Part shown: piece after piece, positions 9,342 through 19,138 of the stretch
How the letters are laid out: each line of letters starts with the position of its first letter
Position numbering within the stretch: position 1 is the first letter of the stretch
NCBI GenBank assembly: GCA_000507305.1
Contig: DF239134.1
Span: forward strand, 62,001 to 126,000
Length of the DNA stretch: 64,000 nucleotides
DNA from: Breviolum minutum Mf 1.05b.01
Taxonomy: Eukaryota > Sar > Dinophyceae > Suessiales > Symbiodiniaceae
Direction: 5' to 3'
Translations under genes and position numbers: made by a program
Notes under the pieces: generated by a model
Seen by the model: only the letters and a program-made list of their open reading frames with translations
Database searches by the model: none
Told to the model about the DNA's origin: nothing

Positions 9342-10070
9342 GTTCCCCAACCGTCCCTCCTTGGCGGGAAAAAGGACCGGAAGAAGGAGAAAGAGCGCAG
9401 CCGCAGTCGGGATGCCGAGATCCGGAAAGGGGCCCGCAGCCCCGGAAGTTTCACATATACCCCGATCTTTCAGAGGAAACCACAAGGACAGAGGAGAATC
9501 ATCCTGATGGAGGGATATTGGTATACCCTCAACTGCAAGCCAATCAAAAGGAGATTGATGATCGCAGCTTTGCGTGTGTCAGCGCAGAATGTCGAAGAAA
9601 TCCAACGGATTGAAGGCACCGACATCTATGATGCATACCGGCTAGCCCGGAGCGGAGGGTGGATCAGACCATTGGCCATCCGAGCGACATCAGGACGCTC
9701 CTTTAGAGGAGATCACAAGCACCCACTGTGCGTGAACATTGATTACGACAGAATGAACATGGTGCTCACAAGGGATCTTGCTTTCAGATTGGCAGGAGGC
9801 TACCACGTCACCAGGATCGAGAACCTACCATCGGTTACATCAAAAGGGCTTATGCCAGGAGGAGGAGCCGGTGGTCGCGACCACGTGTTTTTCGGTGAAT
9901 ATGCACCATGGGATCCTTTGAACTCAAGTACCATTGCGTACCTTGGCAGTGAAGCCAAAAGCATCCTCGTGTTGTACATCCCAATTCGAAGATTGCTGAA
10001 GTACATCCCAATTCGGGTCACGTTTTCACTCACAATCTCCAAAGAGGTCACAAACTCGCAGAATGGGCAG
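9342..10070 (+). CDS. Exon with KptA/Tpt1-like (RNA 2'-phosphotransferase) domain
   Basis: An open frame starts after an AG at 9340-9341 and reads through the Met at 9507 to a clean donor (CAG then GTATAT) at 10071. The first ~45 codons are Lys/Arg/Ser-rich (KKDRKKEKERSRSRD). The part after Met9507 shows the layout of the KptA/Tpt1 fold: GYWYTLN near residue 3, IRATSGRS at 58-65 (the family has IRAxQGHS), GGYHVTRIENLPSV at 97-110 followed by KGL (family YHGT...I...GL), and GGRDHVFF at 122-129 (family RxHVH). KptA/Tpt1 enzymes remove a splice-junction 2'-phosphate from tRNA using NAD+. Here the His of GHS is Arg and HGT is HVT, so catalysis is doubtful. The downstream motif EYAPWD is not part of the classical enzyme. 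Near the end IPIR...YIPIR is a small internal duplication. The exon probably belongs to a multi-exon + strand gene. The domain call is by pattern only. Confidence 0.55.
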
Positions 10071-10184
10071 GTATATGGAAAGTGAGCAATTTAAAGAATG
10101 GTGAAACTCCTTTTGGATGGTAAGAAAATATGGTGAAACTCCCAAACCAAGCTTAAAAAAAATAGGTGGCCGGTTGGACTTCCA

Positions 10185-10260
10185 AGGTATATATATATAA
10201 TATGTCAAAACATATCATATACACACATATATATATATATATATACATATATTCATAATA
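10185..10260. repeat. TA-rich microsatellite
   Basis: Runs of TATATA and CATATATA between the KptA-like exon and palC. Confidence 0.8.
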
Positions 10261-10430
10261 TGTCTAAATTCATTTCCCTGGCTTTCCATCAACAGTATCA
10301 TTGAATCATTTTTTTGGACATGCGAAAAAAAACCTTCCCCGGATTGCATGAGTGAAAGTTCACACCATGAAACAAGGGGGACTTGCTACAACCATTCACA
10401 TGAGCTGTAGCATTGTAAACCCCAAAGTTA

Positions 10431-10527
10431 CTACCTGGAAAGCCAAGTGCCCTATTTTTAAGGCAATGGTTGCTGGTTTTAGGGGTAAAGTCGCCTGAAA
10501 AAATAGGACATTTGGTTTTCCAGGTAG
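10431..10527. repeat. palC hairpin repeat
   Basis: CTACCTGGAAAGCCAAGTGC pairs with ATTTGGTTTTCCAGGTAG. The CCTATTTTTAAGGCAA and TCGCCTGAAAAAATAGG interior is also complementary. Confidence 0.75.
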
Positions 10528-10555
10528 CCAGTTATTGCCAATCACCTCTCATTTT

Positions 10556-10677
10556 CGGTGGTGGCAACTCAAACATTTTTTATGTTCACCCCGTTTTTCT
10601 GGGAAATGAATGATGATGAATGATGCAATTTGACTTTTGCATATTTTTCAGATGGGTTGGTTCAACCACCACCCGGT
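10556..10677. repeat. palB hairpin repeat with direct flank repeats
   Basis: GGTGGTGGCAACTCAAACA and GGTTGGTTCAACCACC are the arms. TCATTTTCGGTG occurs at both ends, a possible 10-12 bp target duplication. Confidence 0.7.
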
Positions 10678-11041
10678 CATTTTCGGTGCAGCAAGTATTT
10701 CTGGATACCAGATGTTTTTTTGTGCGGGGTTCCGGGTTTCACTCATCAGGACCGAACCAGTCAATCACTCAATCAATCTATGCCCTTCAAAACCAACTTA
10801 GCAAAGAAACTCCAATAAATGGAGATTTAGAAGGCGATGTTCCTTTTCAAAGGGGTCACTTTTTCAGGTTGCAGCCGTTCGTTTTGCGTGGGCAGTGTCG
10901 CCCTTATCATTCCAAAAATCTCCTGTTGACAAGAATATCCTGTACACCTTTTGATGGCTTAACAAGAAAATATCTTTAATTATGATCCTTCCCTTATGCT
11001 CCATAAAAGGGAAGTGGTTTTGGAGTGGTATAAACACCGAA

Positions 11042-11624
11042 CCTAACAGGGTATTTGGAGTACTAAGGGGATTTAGTAACTAGTTAACAAGTTCGTTTAT
11101 TAGCTACTTTTATAGGACTTACAACCAACGTATATTAGGGTTATAATCCATTTAGTAAGTACCATACTCATCCCAGTACATCTCCTTGAATATGGGAGCC
11201 ATAGGGTATAGGCCCTGCAAGGTGGGGCTCCTACCAATCATAACTGGGGTGAAATGGAGCCCCTATTTTAAGGCCGAAAACACATGCTGCCGACGGGTCG
11301 ATCACCTCCTTATATTGGGGATAAATTCATCCCAGCTTTAATGACGGGAATCCTAATGGGTATATAAACCCCTACGAAATTGGGTTGATGCAGTTTATCC
11401 CCCCAAAAAAACATGGAAATCATGGGAGTTTAGACCCCAGCACACATGGTTTTTTCTCAACTCCACCAACCTTGTTTTTCTCTTTCGGAAGGCCGAACTT
11501 CCAGCCCAAAAGCTAAGAAGGCGCGGAATCCCGTTGAGATTTCTGGGGGTTCAAACCGTCAAACCGGCGGGTTTAGCTGATGGTGCGGGGAATGGTTTTG
11601 AACAGGAATCATGAAACCATTATA
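11042..11624. other. Intergenic/intronic DNA with degraded repeats
   Basis: Short stretches such as GGGTTATAATCCATTTAGTA and ACTCATCCCAG resemble palG/palU but no full copy can be drawn. No exon was recognised. Confidence 0.4.
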
Positions 11625-11631
11625 AGGATCC

Positions 11632-11735
11632 TAGGTGCTGGTTTCAAACATTTTATAGTTTCAAGTTTCACCCCTTCCTGGGGAGATGATCCAATTTGAC
11701 GAGCACATTTTTCAAATGGGTTGAAACCACCAACT
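11632..11735. repeat. palB hairpin repeat with 7-bp target duplication
   Basis: The element begins TAGGTGCTGGTTTCAAACA and ends GGTTGAAACCACCAACT. AGGATCC lies exactly at both borders (11625-11631 and 11736-11742). The flanking sequence recurs without the insert near 51370-51440, giving an empty paralogous site. Confidence 0.8.
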
Positions 11736-11933
11736 AGGATCCCTATGAAACTTTTAAAGAGCAAGTATAATGAAAAGTAAGAGTTTTTTTTTCGTGGCTC
11801 AATTCAAAGGTGATGATATATAGATGTAATCAAAGTCATTTTGAAGGATTTCCCTGAAAACAAGTATTATTTAGGCTGGTGATGTAATAAAAAGACCCAG
11901 TGGAGGGAGGGTTTGTTTCTTTTTGCATGAAAG

Positions 11934-12635
11934 AAAAACCCAACTTCCAACATCGAATGGTTCAACAGCTGCGGTTTTGTCAGACGGTGCGGAGCAAGCC
12001 TAACTCCTCATAGGTTCCCAACGGGAGATGCGCCTGTTGAAGAGGCATTTATGGGTGATCCGGGAATTTCGACTTTGTATTTTCGCTATGACGATGTGTT
12101 GTACGTTGGAAAACAAGCGATTAGCCTTTTAGGCCATCTTGACCCAGTTCTGTGGGCTGAAGGCAGACCAGGATTTCGTCATCCTGGATACTGGAGGATC
12201 TTTAAGGACCATCATGAGTCATTTACGCAGGTGAGCTTGGTTTTCGAGACCCACTCTAAAGTATATGGTGGCTTTCTAGCCGTGTTTATCTTCTCGTCTA
12301 TATCTCTCTTGACGACCGTTACGACGGTGAGTATGACGAGGCGATACCTCAGAACATTTCTTGCAACTGGGGATCCAAGATCTCGAGAGCATTTGCAGGA
12401 TTATGAGACTATGAGAGTGCGAGCTATTGATGAGCAAGATGTCTCTAAGTCGCATGCTCTTACTGCAGCTTCACGGGTGTCGCGGTTGAAACCAGCGACT
12501 CAGCTGACAAAGGAGGTCCGTGAGGAGGCGAATAAGAAGTATGTAGAGCATCATCTCAGTCCCTTTCAGTGGGAGGGCTCAGATGCCTCAAAAGTTCTTA
12601 GTGACGCATTTGGGGAATGTGGTGTTACGTTATAA
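11934..12635 (+). CDS. Unrecognised exon(s) with one membrane segment
   Basis: A pyrimidine-rich tract ending in AG (11932-11933) opens a ~234-codon frame in phase 0, the phase in which the 9.3 kb exon ends. It includes WFNSCGFVRRCG, an early aromatic segment (LYFRYDDVLYVG), FRHPGYWRIFKDHHESFTQ, and then a hydrophobic stretch GGFLAVFIFSSISLLTTV that could span a membrane. The C-terminal ~100 residues are charged (RAIDEQDVSKSHA; KEVREEANKKYVEHH). A strong donor (CAG then GTGAGC) at 12231 is a possible earlier exon end; the frame otherwise runs to TAA. I do not recognise the family. Codon-level character is clearly protein-like compared with the surrounding repeats. The first Met is at 12051, but the frame is open upstream. 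Confidence 0.5.
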   Translation, partial: KNPTSNIEWFNSCGFVRRCGASLTPHRFPTGDAPVEEAFMGDPGISTLYFRYDDVLYVGKQAISLLGHLDPVLWAEGRPGFRHPGYWRIFKDHHESFTQVSLVFETHSKVYGGFLAVFIFSSISLLTTVTTVSMTRRYLRTFLATGDPRSREHLQDYETMRVRAIDEQDVSKSHALTAASRVSRLKPATQLTKEVREEANKKYVEHHLSPFQWEGSDASKVLSDAFGECGVTL

Positions 12636-12717
12636 TTATCTGGGATTTGCTGCAGGCGGCTTTTTACCTTCCAGTATGATGAAAATTACCACTTCTAACT
12701 TCACCATGTGGGCAATA

Positions 12718-12821
12718 CTGGGTGGTGGTTTCAAATATGTTTTTTTTTCACCCCGAAAATTGGGGAAGATGAACCCATTTTGACAATCATATTTTTCAAA
12801 TTGGTTGAAACCACCAACTAG
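12718..12821. repeat. palB hairpin repeat
   Basis: CTGGGTGGTGGTTTCAAATA and GGTTGAAACCACCAACTAG. Interior CACCCCGAAAATTGGGGAAG. Confidence 0.75.
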
Positions 12822-13157
12822 AATTAGAATATGTTTTATTTGTTACAACCAGCATCTTGAGCAAATCTTTGATATAACCCTAAGGGTTCCAAACACCTAC
12901 TGACAATCATGGTAACCTAAGGGACCAATGCCAACCACCCCCCCAAAGAACTAAGGCCTTGGTAATTGATTACAGTAAATGGCACTTATTTTTGAAGAGG
13001 CTGCTTTCCTTCAACCGTGCCCACCCAGAAAAAAACATGTGCTTCAAAATTATTATGTTCCTTGTAAGGTTTCTCAGCAACATTTGTTGTAGGTACGAGT
13101 AAATGAAGGTACAGGAGGACATGCCAAAAAAGCAACATGTGTGGCACAAATATTCTA

Positions 13158-13254
13158 TGTGGTGGTTTCAAATATATTTTTATTTCACATCCCTACTTGG
13201 AGAAGATTCCCATTCCGACTCATATTTTTCAAATGGGTTCAAACCACCAACTAG
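13158..13254. repeat. palB hairpin repeat
   Basis: TGTGGTGGTTTCAAATATA and GGTTCAAACCACCAACTAG. Interior TTGGAGAAGATTCCCATTCC. Confidence 0.75.
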
Positions 13255-13519
13255 TTGTAAGCTTCATAGTAAAGCTGAAGATGTTGTCTTTTCTCTTTAT
13301 ATGTTCCTAGGCTAGGATGCGCATCCCTCATTTTACCTGTTTTTTTCCAACTGGGGGATGATATCAAAGAATTCTTCTACAATTTTGCCACTTGAGATCG
13401 GTGGTTTCCTTTCCCAAGAAAGTGACCAGCGTTTTCTCACCAGTCCCAGGAGAGCAAGCTGGCGGAGCCACCTGTTGGGGACGCCCAGTTTTTGGCAGAC
13501 AAATCTGATCGTGATCACT

Positions 13520-13627
13520 TACCCTCCCTGAAACTAAAATAGAACCTGAAAATGGATGGTTGGAATACTAGTTTCCTTTTTAAAACGGCCCATTTTCAGG
13601 TGCTAACTGTTAGTCTCAGGGAGTGTA
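13520..13627. repeat. palD hairpin repeat
   Basis: TACCCTCCCTGAAACTAAA and CTGTTAGTCTCAGGGAGTGTA. Interior AATGGATGGTTGGAATACTA. Confidence 0.75.
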
Positions 13628-13629
13628 CC

Positions 13630-14257
13630 CTCTCCAAGAAAATGTTTTTAATTTTACAGAAATAAAGGGTCCCAAACTTAGCACACGATTTTTTTTGAAA
13701 TGGCCTTTTTTCTTCTGTATTCTGACTGCGGCATGGAATCCTGATATATACAGAGTTGACAAATTTGACATCTAGCCGGACTTAACGGACTTGTGGGGAA
13801 ATTACCCATTTTGAGCAATGAAATCCATTGCATCTTTGAAGGATTTCCCCTGTTGGTGTCGTGCATTAGCGCCTGTAATGGAGGAACTACTGTTGAGAGG
13901 TTTCAAACAAGTCGAGTTGAAGCCACCTTGCAAAAACAGACTTATGGGGGTTGAATTCATTTATATATATAATTTTCCATCATTCCTTTACTTTGATTTG
14001 CTTGGCCACGATGCTTAGGAAAAGGTCCAAACATATACTCTCCCACATTTACCCCGGTAAAAAGTGAAAAAAACACCAACAAAATCACATCCAAGTCAAG
14101 TACAAAAAAGTCGACCTGGAAGTAACTAAACAAATACACAAAAAAAACTTGCAAAGTGCATCAACAACTCCTTACCTTTAGGATTGTAATACTAATACAC
14201 CCTGGAAGTCCTTTTTCGCCACCATTTTTTTGGTTTCCGAGTTTCACCATTATTTTA
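13630..14257. other. No gene recognised
   Basis: AT-rich sequence with short runs. A few 60-66 codon frames exist on both strands, none with splice or domain support. Confidence 0.4.
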
Positions 14258-14360
14258 CTACCTGGAACGCCAAGTGTCCTATTTTCTAGGCAACTTGGGC
14301 CCCCTAACACCAGCAACAGGCTGCCTTAAAAATAGGGGTGTTCCTTGGCTTTCCAGGCAT
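14258..14360. repeat. palC hairpin repeat
   Basis: CTACCTGGAACGCCAAGTGT and TCCTTGGCTTTCCAGG. Interior CAGCAACAGGCTGCCTTAAA. Confidence 0.7.
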
Positions 14361-14526
14361 CCAACAGGAGTTTCACCTAATGATTAATAGGATTATTTTT
14401 CGGGCGGGGGGGTGGTGATTCCCCTAATCATTCTTAATGTTCCCTCAGGTTCCCCAATCTTCCCTAGGAATCCTTAGGGTTCCCCAGTTACCTTCTCCTC
14501 CTTGAACACCCCCCCCTTAAGAATCC

Positions 14527-14660
14527 TACTTGAATGTCCTAGGAATTTAGTAAATGGTTAGTAAGTGGGTTATAACCCCAATACATTCTATTTATAAGTA
14601 GGTGAAATAACCCATTGATCCTAACCATTGATCCTATCTTCCAACGGGACATCCAAGTAG
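14527..14660. repeat. palG hairpin repeat
   Basis: TACTTGAATGTCCTAGGAA and CAACGGGACATCCAAGTAG. Interior GGTTATAACCCCAATACATT and AACCCATTGATCCTAACC. Confidence 0.7.
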
Positions 14661-14772
14661 AAATGATGGCACCAAGCCACGCCAGTGAATTCCTGCAGGA
14701 TTGGCTCCCTCGTTCTCCCGAACCGGACCGGCCAAAGCCCGTCGAGGCGCCACGAGCGTCCGGGAGACCCAA
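14661..14772 (+). CDS. Candidate short exon, Pro/Arg-rich
   Basis: TAG at the right edge of palG could act as an acceptor. The frame from ATG 14664 reads MMAPSHASEFLQDWLPRSPE and continues Pro/Arg-rich. GTGAGT at about 14773 is a strong donor. The base composition is GC-richer than the surroundings. No domain is recognisable. If real, the exon uses a splice acceptor supplied by a palG element. Confidence 0.35.
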
Positions 14773-15037
14773 GTGAGTTCAACGGTGAACAACGGCTCGG
14801 TTGGTAGGAGATGTTTGTTGGGGGGTTCCAAGTTTCCAAGGCATGAAATTAGTTGGACCAATTTGGGTTGGTATATGTAAATATATCTGGGCAAACTTTA
14901 GCGACCTCAGCCGAGGTAACGAGGTGAGATGTGCATTTTAACGAGGTCACTCCCGTGGTGTGTTCCAAGAATTAGTGATCAATGGAAAAGAACGAGAGCT
15001 CAGCTTGGAGAACAAAGCGTAGGACACATATTGCATG

Positions 15038-15360
15038 TGCTTTTCCAGCTGCCCAAAGCGCAATTGCAAAGGGAGACCCTCCTAACTGGCAAATTAAAAA
15101 AACAACTTTTCAGGCTCCGAAAAGTTGTTTTTTTATTTTCACCTCCAGACACTCTTGAGAGCAGGCAGTGAGCTTTTCAGGTGCTTTTCCAGCTGCCCAA
15201 AGCGCAATTGCAATGGGAGACCCTCCTAACTGGCAAATTAAAAAAACAACTTTTTCAGGCTCCGAAAAGTTGTTTTTTTATTTTCACCTCCAGACACTCT
15301 TGAGAGCAGGCAGCGAGCTTTTCAGATGTTTTTCCAGCTGCCCAAGCGCAACTGCAGTGG
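15038..15360. repeat. 144-bp tandem repeat, about 2.2 copies, each with a hairpin
   Basis: TGCTTTTCCAGCTGCCCAAA starts at 15038 and 15182, and a variant starts at 15327. Each complete unit contains AAAAAACAACTTTT, a short CAGGCTCCG loop, and AAAAGTTGTTTTTT, a near-perfect ~16-bp stem. CTTTTCCAGCTGCCC, shared by all units, resembles a 3' splice site. Confidence 0.9.
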
Positions 15361-15401
15361 GAATTTACAATAAAATTGCTCCAAAAAGCTTCTCTTGACA
15401 G

Positions 15402-15627
15402 AAGCCACCAGCTTCTACCGAAAAGGTGGCATTGTTCGCCAAAGAATTGGGAAAATTCGAAGTGATGTTGGCCGCAGCCGAGCAAACTACAAGCGCAAAC
15501 CGGCAAAGCCGGAACATGCGCGTCTCTTGTCTAGTTGTTCAAGTGGATTCGCTGCTCCAGAAGCGGGCGTAATGGTTTCCACAATAATACTGGATGAGAT
15601 GTCACCACCAAAGCGAAGCAAGACTTA
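15402..15627 (+). CDS. Candidate exon after the 144-bp tandem repeat
   Basis: GACAG at 15397-15401 is a plausible acceptor. Two frames look protein-like. One reads KPPASTEKVALFAKELGK and then AAAEQTTSANRQSRN, with helical character, ending near GCGTAATG, a possible donor at 15567. The other runs to a stop at 15628 and ends SPPKRSKT. I cannot choose between them and recognise no family. Confidence 0.35.
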
Positions 15628-15791
15628 AAAAGAAGCAGGGTGTTGCAGGGGACGAGGTGGTTTATTTGAAACCCTATTTAACGAGGCGAGGCGCTAAAGA
15701 CGCGGAACCTAATTGAGCAACGAGGTAGACGAGGTAGGAATTATTAAAGTTTGTGCAGAATATATACATATTTATGTATGCAGTATATAGA

Positions 15792-15903
15792 CTTGGATTT
15801 GTTGAAGGGAACTTTTTTTTGTGTAAATCACCATACATGGCAAATCATCATTGAAATTAAACCGCCATTTGGGGATAATATTTTTTGGCCAAGCAAATCC
15901 AAG
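15792..15903. repeat. palI hairpin repeat
   Basis: ACTTGGATTTGTTGAAGG and GGCCAAGCAAATCCAAGT are the outer arms. AAATCACCATACATGGCAAA lies inside. Confidence 0.65.
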
Positions 15904-15910
15904 TATATGT

Positions 15911-16092
15911 TAGGTGGTGGTTTCAAGTATTTTTTTTACCACGAAAGTTGGGACATATTACCGTGTTTCCCCTTCTTGGTGGTTTAAACAGATGTTCTGT
16001 AGGTGGTGATTCTTGTCATGTTTGCTCTTTCTTGGCAAAACTTCACATTTTGACTTGTATGTTTCAATTGGGTTGGTTCAACCACCACATAG
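15911..16092. repeat. Two overlapping palB copies, partial
   Basis: TAGGTGGTGGTTTCAAGTA starts one copy and TAGGTGGTGATTCTTG at 16001 starts another. Only one good right end (GGTTGGTTCAACCACCAC) is present. Confidence 0.55.
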
Positions 16093-16094
16093 AG

Positions 16095-16343
16095 ATCTAT
16101 AGGCAACATGTTGAGGCAGTGAAAAACACAGGTTGCTTTGGAGAATGTTTTGCAGTTGTTGATGAGACAACGACGTGGACCATGGATTCGTTCAAGGATC
16201 ATAAAAGAAAGCATGAAATCAGGATCCTGTCTTTGACCAGCCAGTATGATATCAAATGCAAAAACGAGTTGTTTCTTTCAACAGTATGGTCCGGTGGTTT
16301 GATGAGTAATTGTATGTTAAATACATACCTAGAACCCAAATGA
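16095..16343 (+). CDS. Candidate exon, unrecognised
   Basis: A frame just right of palB reads IYRQHVEAVKNTGCFGECF, then VVDETTTWTMDSFKDHKRK, then EIRILSLTSQYDIKC. Residue mix and codon use are protein-like. CAACA then GTATGG near 16285 could be a donor; otherwise the frame ends at 16343. No family recognised. Confidence 0.35.
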   Translation: MYRQHVEAVKNTGCFGECFAVVDETTTWTMDSFKDHKRKHEIRILSLTSQYDIKCKNELFLSTVWSGGLMSNCMLNTYLEPK

Positions 16344-16627
16344 CCCGTGTTTTGACTGGAGTTTGGGCCTTGTTTTGAGGGGTTGACCTTCAAACATAGA
16401 GGCCACTTAGGTTCTATAGGTATAAATATATATATATATGTGCATATTTACATTACATTATTATGTTAACGATCACCATGAAACTTGGGAAAAAAATGCA
16501 GCCGGTTAAACAGCATGAGAGTTGTACCTCTGCAACAGCAACAAGAAAGGGAAACATGTCTTGAAGTCCAGCAGGATTGGGGGTTGCGGGGTGTCCATAA
16601 CATGTTCATTTAGATGTTCTACTTGGA

Positions 16628-16726
16628 TGAAGAATCCAGACCCTTCCTGATCGAGATAGGATTGATGGTCGAAACATCCCATCCCCAGTTCATAGGATTA
16701 TAGCGGAAATCCTGGATTCTTAGGGC
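16628..16726. repeat. palE hairpin repeat
   Basis: AAGAATCCAGACCCTTCC and ATCCTGGATTCTTAGGG. Interior ATAGGATTGATGG. Confidence 0.65.
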
Positions 16727-17026
16727 AAGATTTTCAACTCATTTGGTGAATTTGAGGAGGGGTACACTACTTCGATCTACCCATGTAAACTAAATGTTGT
16801 CCAACTGGTGAAGGTACCAACAAAAACTGATCCATAGGATTCTTAAGGTTTAGGTCATTGTTGTTATGAATGAAGGCAGTTACAAGTTTTGTTGTCCAAC
16901 TTAATAAGGCTACAAAACCTGCTTAGGTTTTTATCCTAAGATGTATATATGAGAAGAACTTGGAGGCCGGGGGTCCGCAGAGGTGCCGATTAAATTTGAT
17001 GAAATGTTACATATGGTGCCAACATT

Positions 17027-17119
17027 CCCATAGGATCCATGTATTGTAGTGTATTTACCTACATTTATCATAAACATCAACCAAATGTAGGTGTATATAC
17101 CGTACATGGATCCTACGGG
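17027..17119. repeat. palA hairpin repeat
   Basis: CCCATAGGATCCATGTATTG and CCGTACATGGATCCTACGGG. ATTTACCTACATTTATC and CCAAATGTAGGTG are inside. Confidence 0.75.
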
Positions 17120-17429
17120 GTATATAAAATTGCCCAACAAGAAGTTGAATCATTAAACTTGTTGAAGGGAGCTTTTTGTACACCCTCGTAAGGTCATGTA
17201 AGGTCAAAAACCGTTAAACTGATGGCTTTTTGGAATCGGTTGTAGTCAATTATTGATCCTTACTATAGATAGATAAATGCCATTGGGTCATTTATGGTCG
17301 ACTTGGACTTTCAGGGATATATGTATATATATATATATATACACAACCAACCTATTTCTCCCTGATTTTTCCATGGCTATCTTCGTTTTATGGGAGAAAA
17401 AAACGTGTAAATCAATCCCTCTTCACCAA

Positions 17430-17560
17430 CTTGGATGTGCCAGGAAGTTAGTAAAAGTTTAGCAAGTGGGTTATAACCCCCAATATACCCAATTTACAAG
17501 TAGGTTATAACCCATTGATCCGTTCACCATGGATCCTAACTTCCGTCCCGGGACATCCGG
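17430..17560. repeat. palG hairpin repeat
   Basis: CTTGGATGTGCCAGGAAGTT and CTAACTTCCGTCCCGGGACA. Interior GTTATAACCCCCAATATACC. Confidence 0.65.
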
Positions 17561-17654
17561 GTTGGTGTCACCACTTTTGGGATCGAACCCTAAGGCCCAA
17601 GTCGAACCCTGCGCCGGTACCGGGAGAGGTGGGGTTTGGAGACTCCGGTGTCAC

Positions 17655-17805
17655 GGTGGGATGTCCATTGGGATGGAAGTTGGGGATGGATCCATGGTTT
17701 GTTAGGATCAATGGGTTATAACTCACCTACCTATAAATGGGGTATATTGGGGGTATAACCCACTGATCCGTTCACAAAATTTGATCCTAACAAACCCAAC
17801 AGGAC
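17655..17805. repeat. palG hairpin repeat, diverged
   Basis: GGGATGTCCATTGGGATGG and CAAACCCAACAGGACAATC are weak outer arms. TTGTTAGGATCAATGGGTTA and TTTGATCCTAACAAA are clear inner arms. Confidence 0.55.
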
Positions 17806-17854
17806 AATCTAATTTGTGTTTTTTTGTTTTCGTACGTTTTTGGCAGACATCCAG

Positions 17855-17979
17855 CCGTACACCATGGTGATCTTAATTCCCTTAAGGAACGGGTTGTGGT
17901 GTGTCCCTTCCAAATGGCCCGTTTCATGGCTTATAAATGGGGTTTACACACTATATTTAGGAAATCCTGGGATGATCCT
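17855..17979. repeat. palF hairpin repeat, diverged
   Basis: CACCATGGTGATCTTAATTC, ATGGCTTATAAATGGGG and CCTGGGATGATCCTCC identify it. The left outer arm is lost, and palD follows directly. Confidence 0.5.
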
Positions 17980-18063
17980 CCACCCCTGAAAATGGATGGT
18001 TGGAAGACTACTCACCTTTTGGGAGGGTAACTTTTCAGGGGCTATGTTAAACTTCGGGAGGGT
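17980..18063. repeat. palD hairpin repeat, left arm cut
   Basis: CACCCCTGAAAATGGATGGT on the left and GGGCTATGTTAAACTTCGGG on the right. The left outer arm appears removed at the junction with palF. Confidence 0.6.
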
Positions 18064-18142
18064 AACTTTTCTGAGGTGAACAGTGTTTTTCTTGGTATGT
18101 TTTTGGGGCTACCGTCCAAACCTTCACTTCAGCCTTGGATGT

Positions 18143-18273
18143 CTACTTGGGATGTCCCAGGAATTTTAGTAAATGGTTAGCAAGTGAGGGTTATAATTTC
18201 CTAATATATCCTATTTATAGGTATATAACCCATTTACTAGCCATTTACTAACTTCCTGGGACATCCTAGTAGG
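18143..18273. repeat. palG hairpin repeat
   Basis: CTACTTGGGATGTCCCAGG and CCTGGGACATCCTAGTAGG. Good arms. Confidence 0.75.
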
Positions 18274-18355
18274 GTTGTTTGTCATTTTTGACCGTTGGAG
18301 TTCCTGATTCCAAACTTGACTACTGCAATAAGTTGTTTGTCCAAAAATGGCTTGG

Positions 18356-18452
18356 TAGGTGGTGTTTTCAAGCATTTTTTATGTTTACCCCTATTTGGGG
18401 AAATGACCCAAATTTACCAATATTTTTCAGATGGGTTGAAACCACCAACTAG
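18356..18452. repeat. palB hairpin repeat
   Basis: TAGGTGGTGTTTTCAAGCA and GGTTGAAACCACCAACTAG. Interior TACCCCTATTTGGGGAAATG. Confidence 0.75.
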
Positions 18453-18739
18453 TATGTTTTTTTTAGTTGTTTGTGTGAAAGTTTGGATCTTTGGATCTTT
18501 TTTCATACCTCCTGAGACCACAAAGATTTTTGGAGGGGTCCAACATCCAACATCTCCAAAGCTGTGAAACCAGGAAAGAAAACATCAGGGTTTCTAAACC
18601 CAACAAGATTAGAGACAAAGATCCTGAAAGCTAAAAATGATGTCGTATAAAGGGAAACTCAAAAAAAATAATAGTGTGAACCCCCAGCCACCCATACCAC
18701 TCCCATTCCAGAATCCCTTTGATTTCATTGTGAATCAAT

Positions 18740-19138
18740 CGCATGACATTTGTTGGCCTCGGGCAACATATGCACAAGATTGCACTACAATGTTACGCTA
18801 CATGAGGGCCGCACCTTCCTACAACATACATTCCAAGGGGTCCCTGGTGGAGGCATAGAAGAGCTCAATCAGCTGGCCGATCACGACACCTTCAAGAACA
18901 GCCCTGTGAACAATGCCAGCAAATTTTTGGTTCGCAATCCACATCTGGTAGCGTTGATTATGCTACACCTTGGGTGAAATCGTTGGCCAGGCAAGTGAAG
19001 CAGACTCCGTTTGCGTTGAGATTTCTGATAGCCAAGTTTCCAACCGGAATGAGAGTGATGAAGCACAGGCAATGCAACAGCTGCAGGACACCATCATGAA
19101 ATCTCGACAAGCTTCGAAATCAACCACTGGTGGTCTTT
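18740..19138 (+). pseudogene. Possible broken coding segment, unrecognised
   Basis: One frame to about 18975 reads TRLHYNVTLHEGRTFLQHTF, then GGGIEELNQLADHDTF and NASKFLVRNPHLVALIM. A different frame continues EIVGQASEADSVCVEISDSQ and ends QQLQDTIMKSRQASKSTTGG before TAA at 19136. Both halves look coding, but a one-base shift near 18973-18976 separates them. This suggests a decayed gene or transposon piece, or a sequence error. I do not recognise it. Confidence 0.3.
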
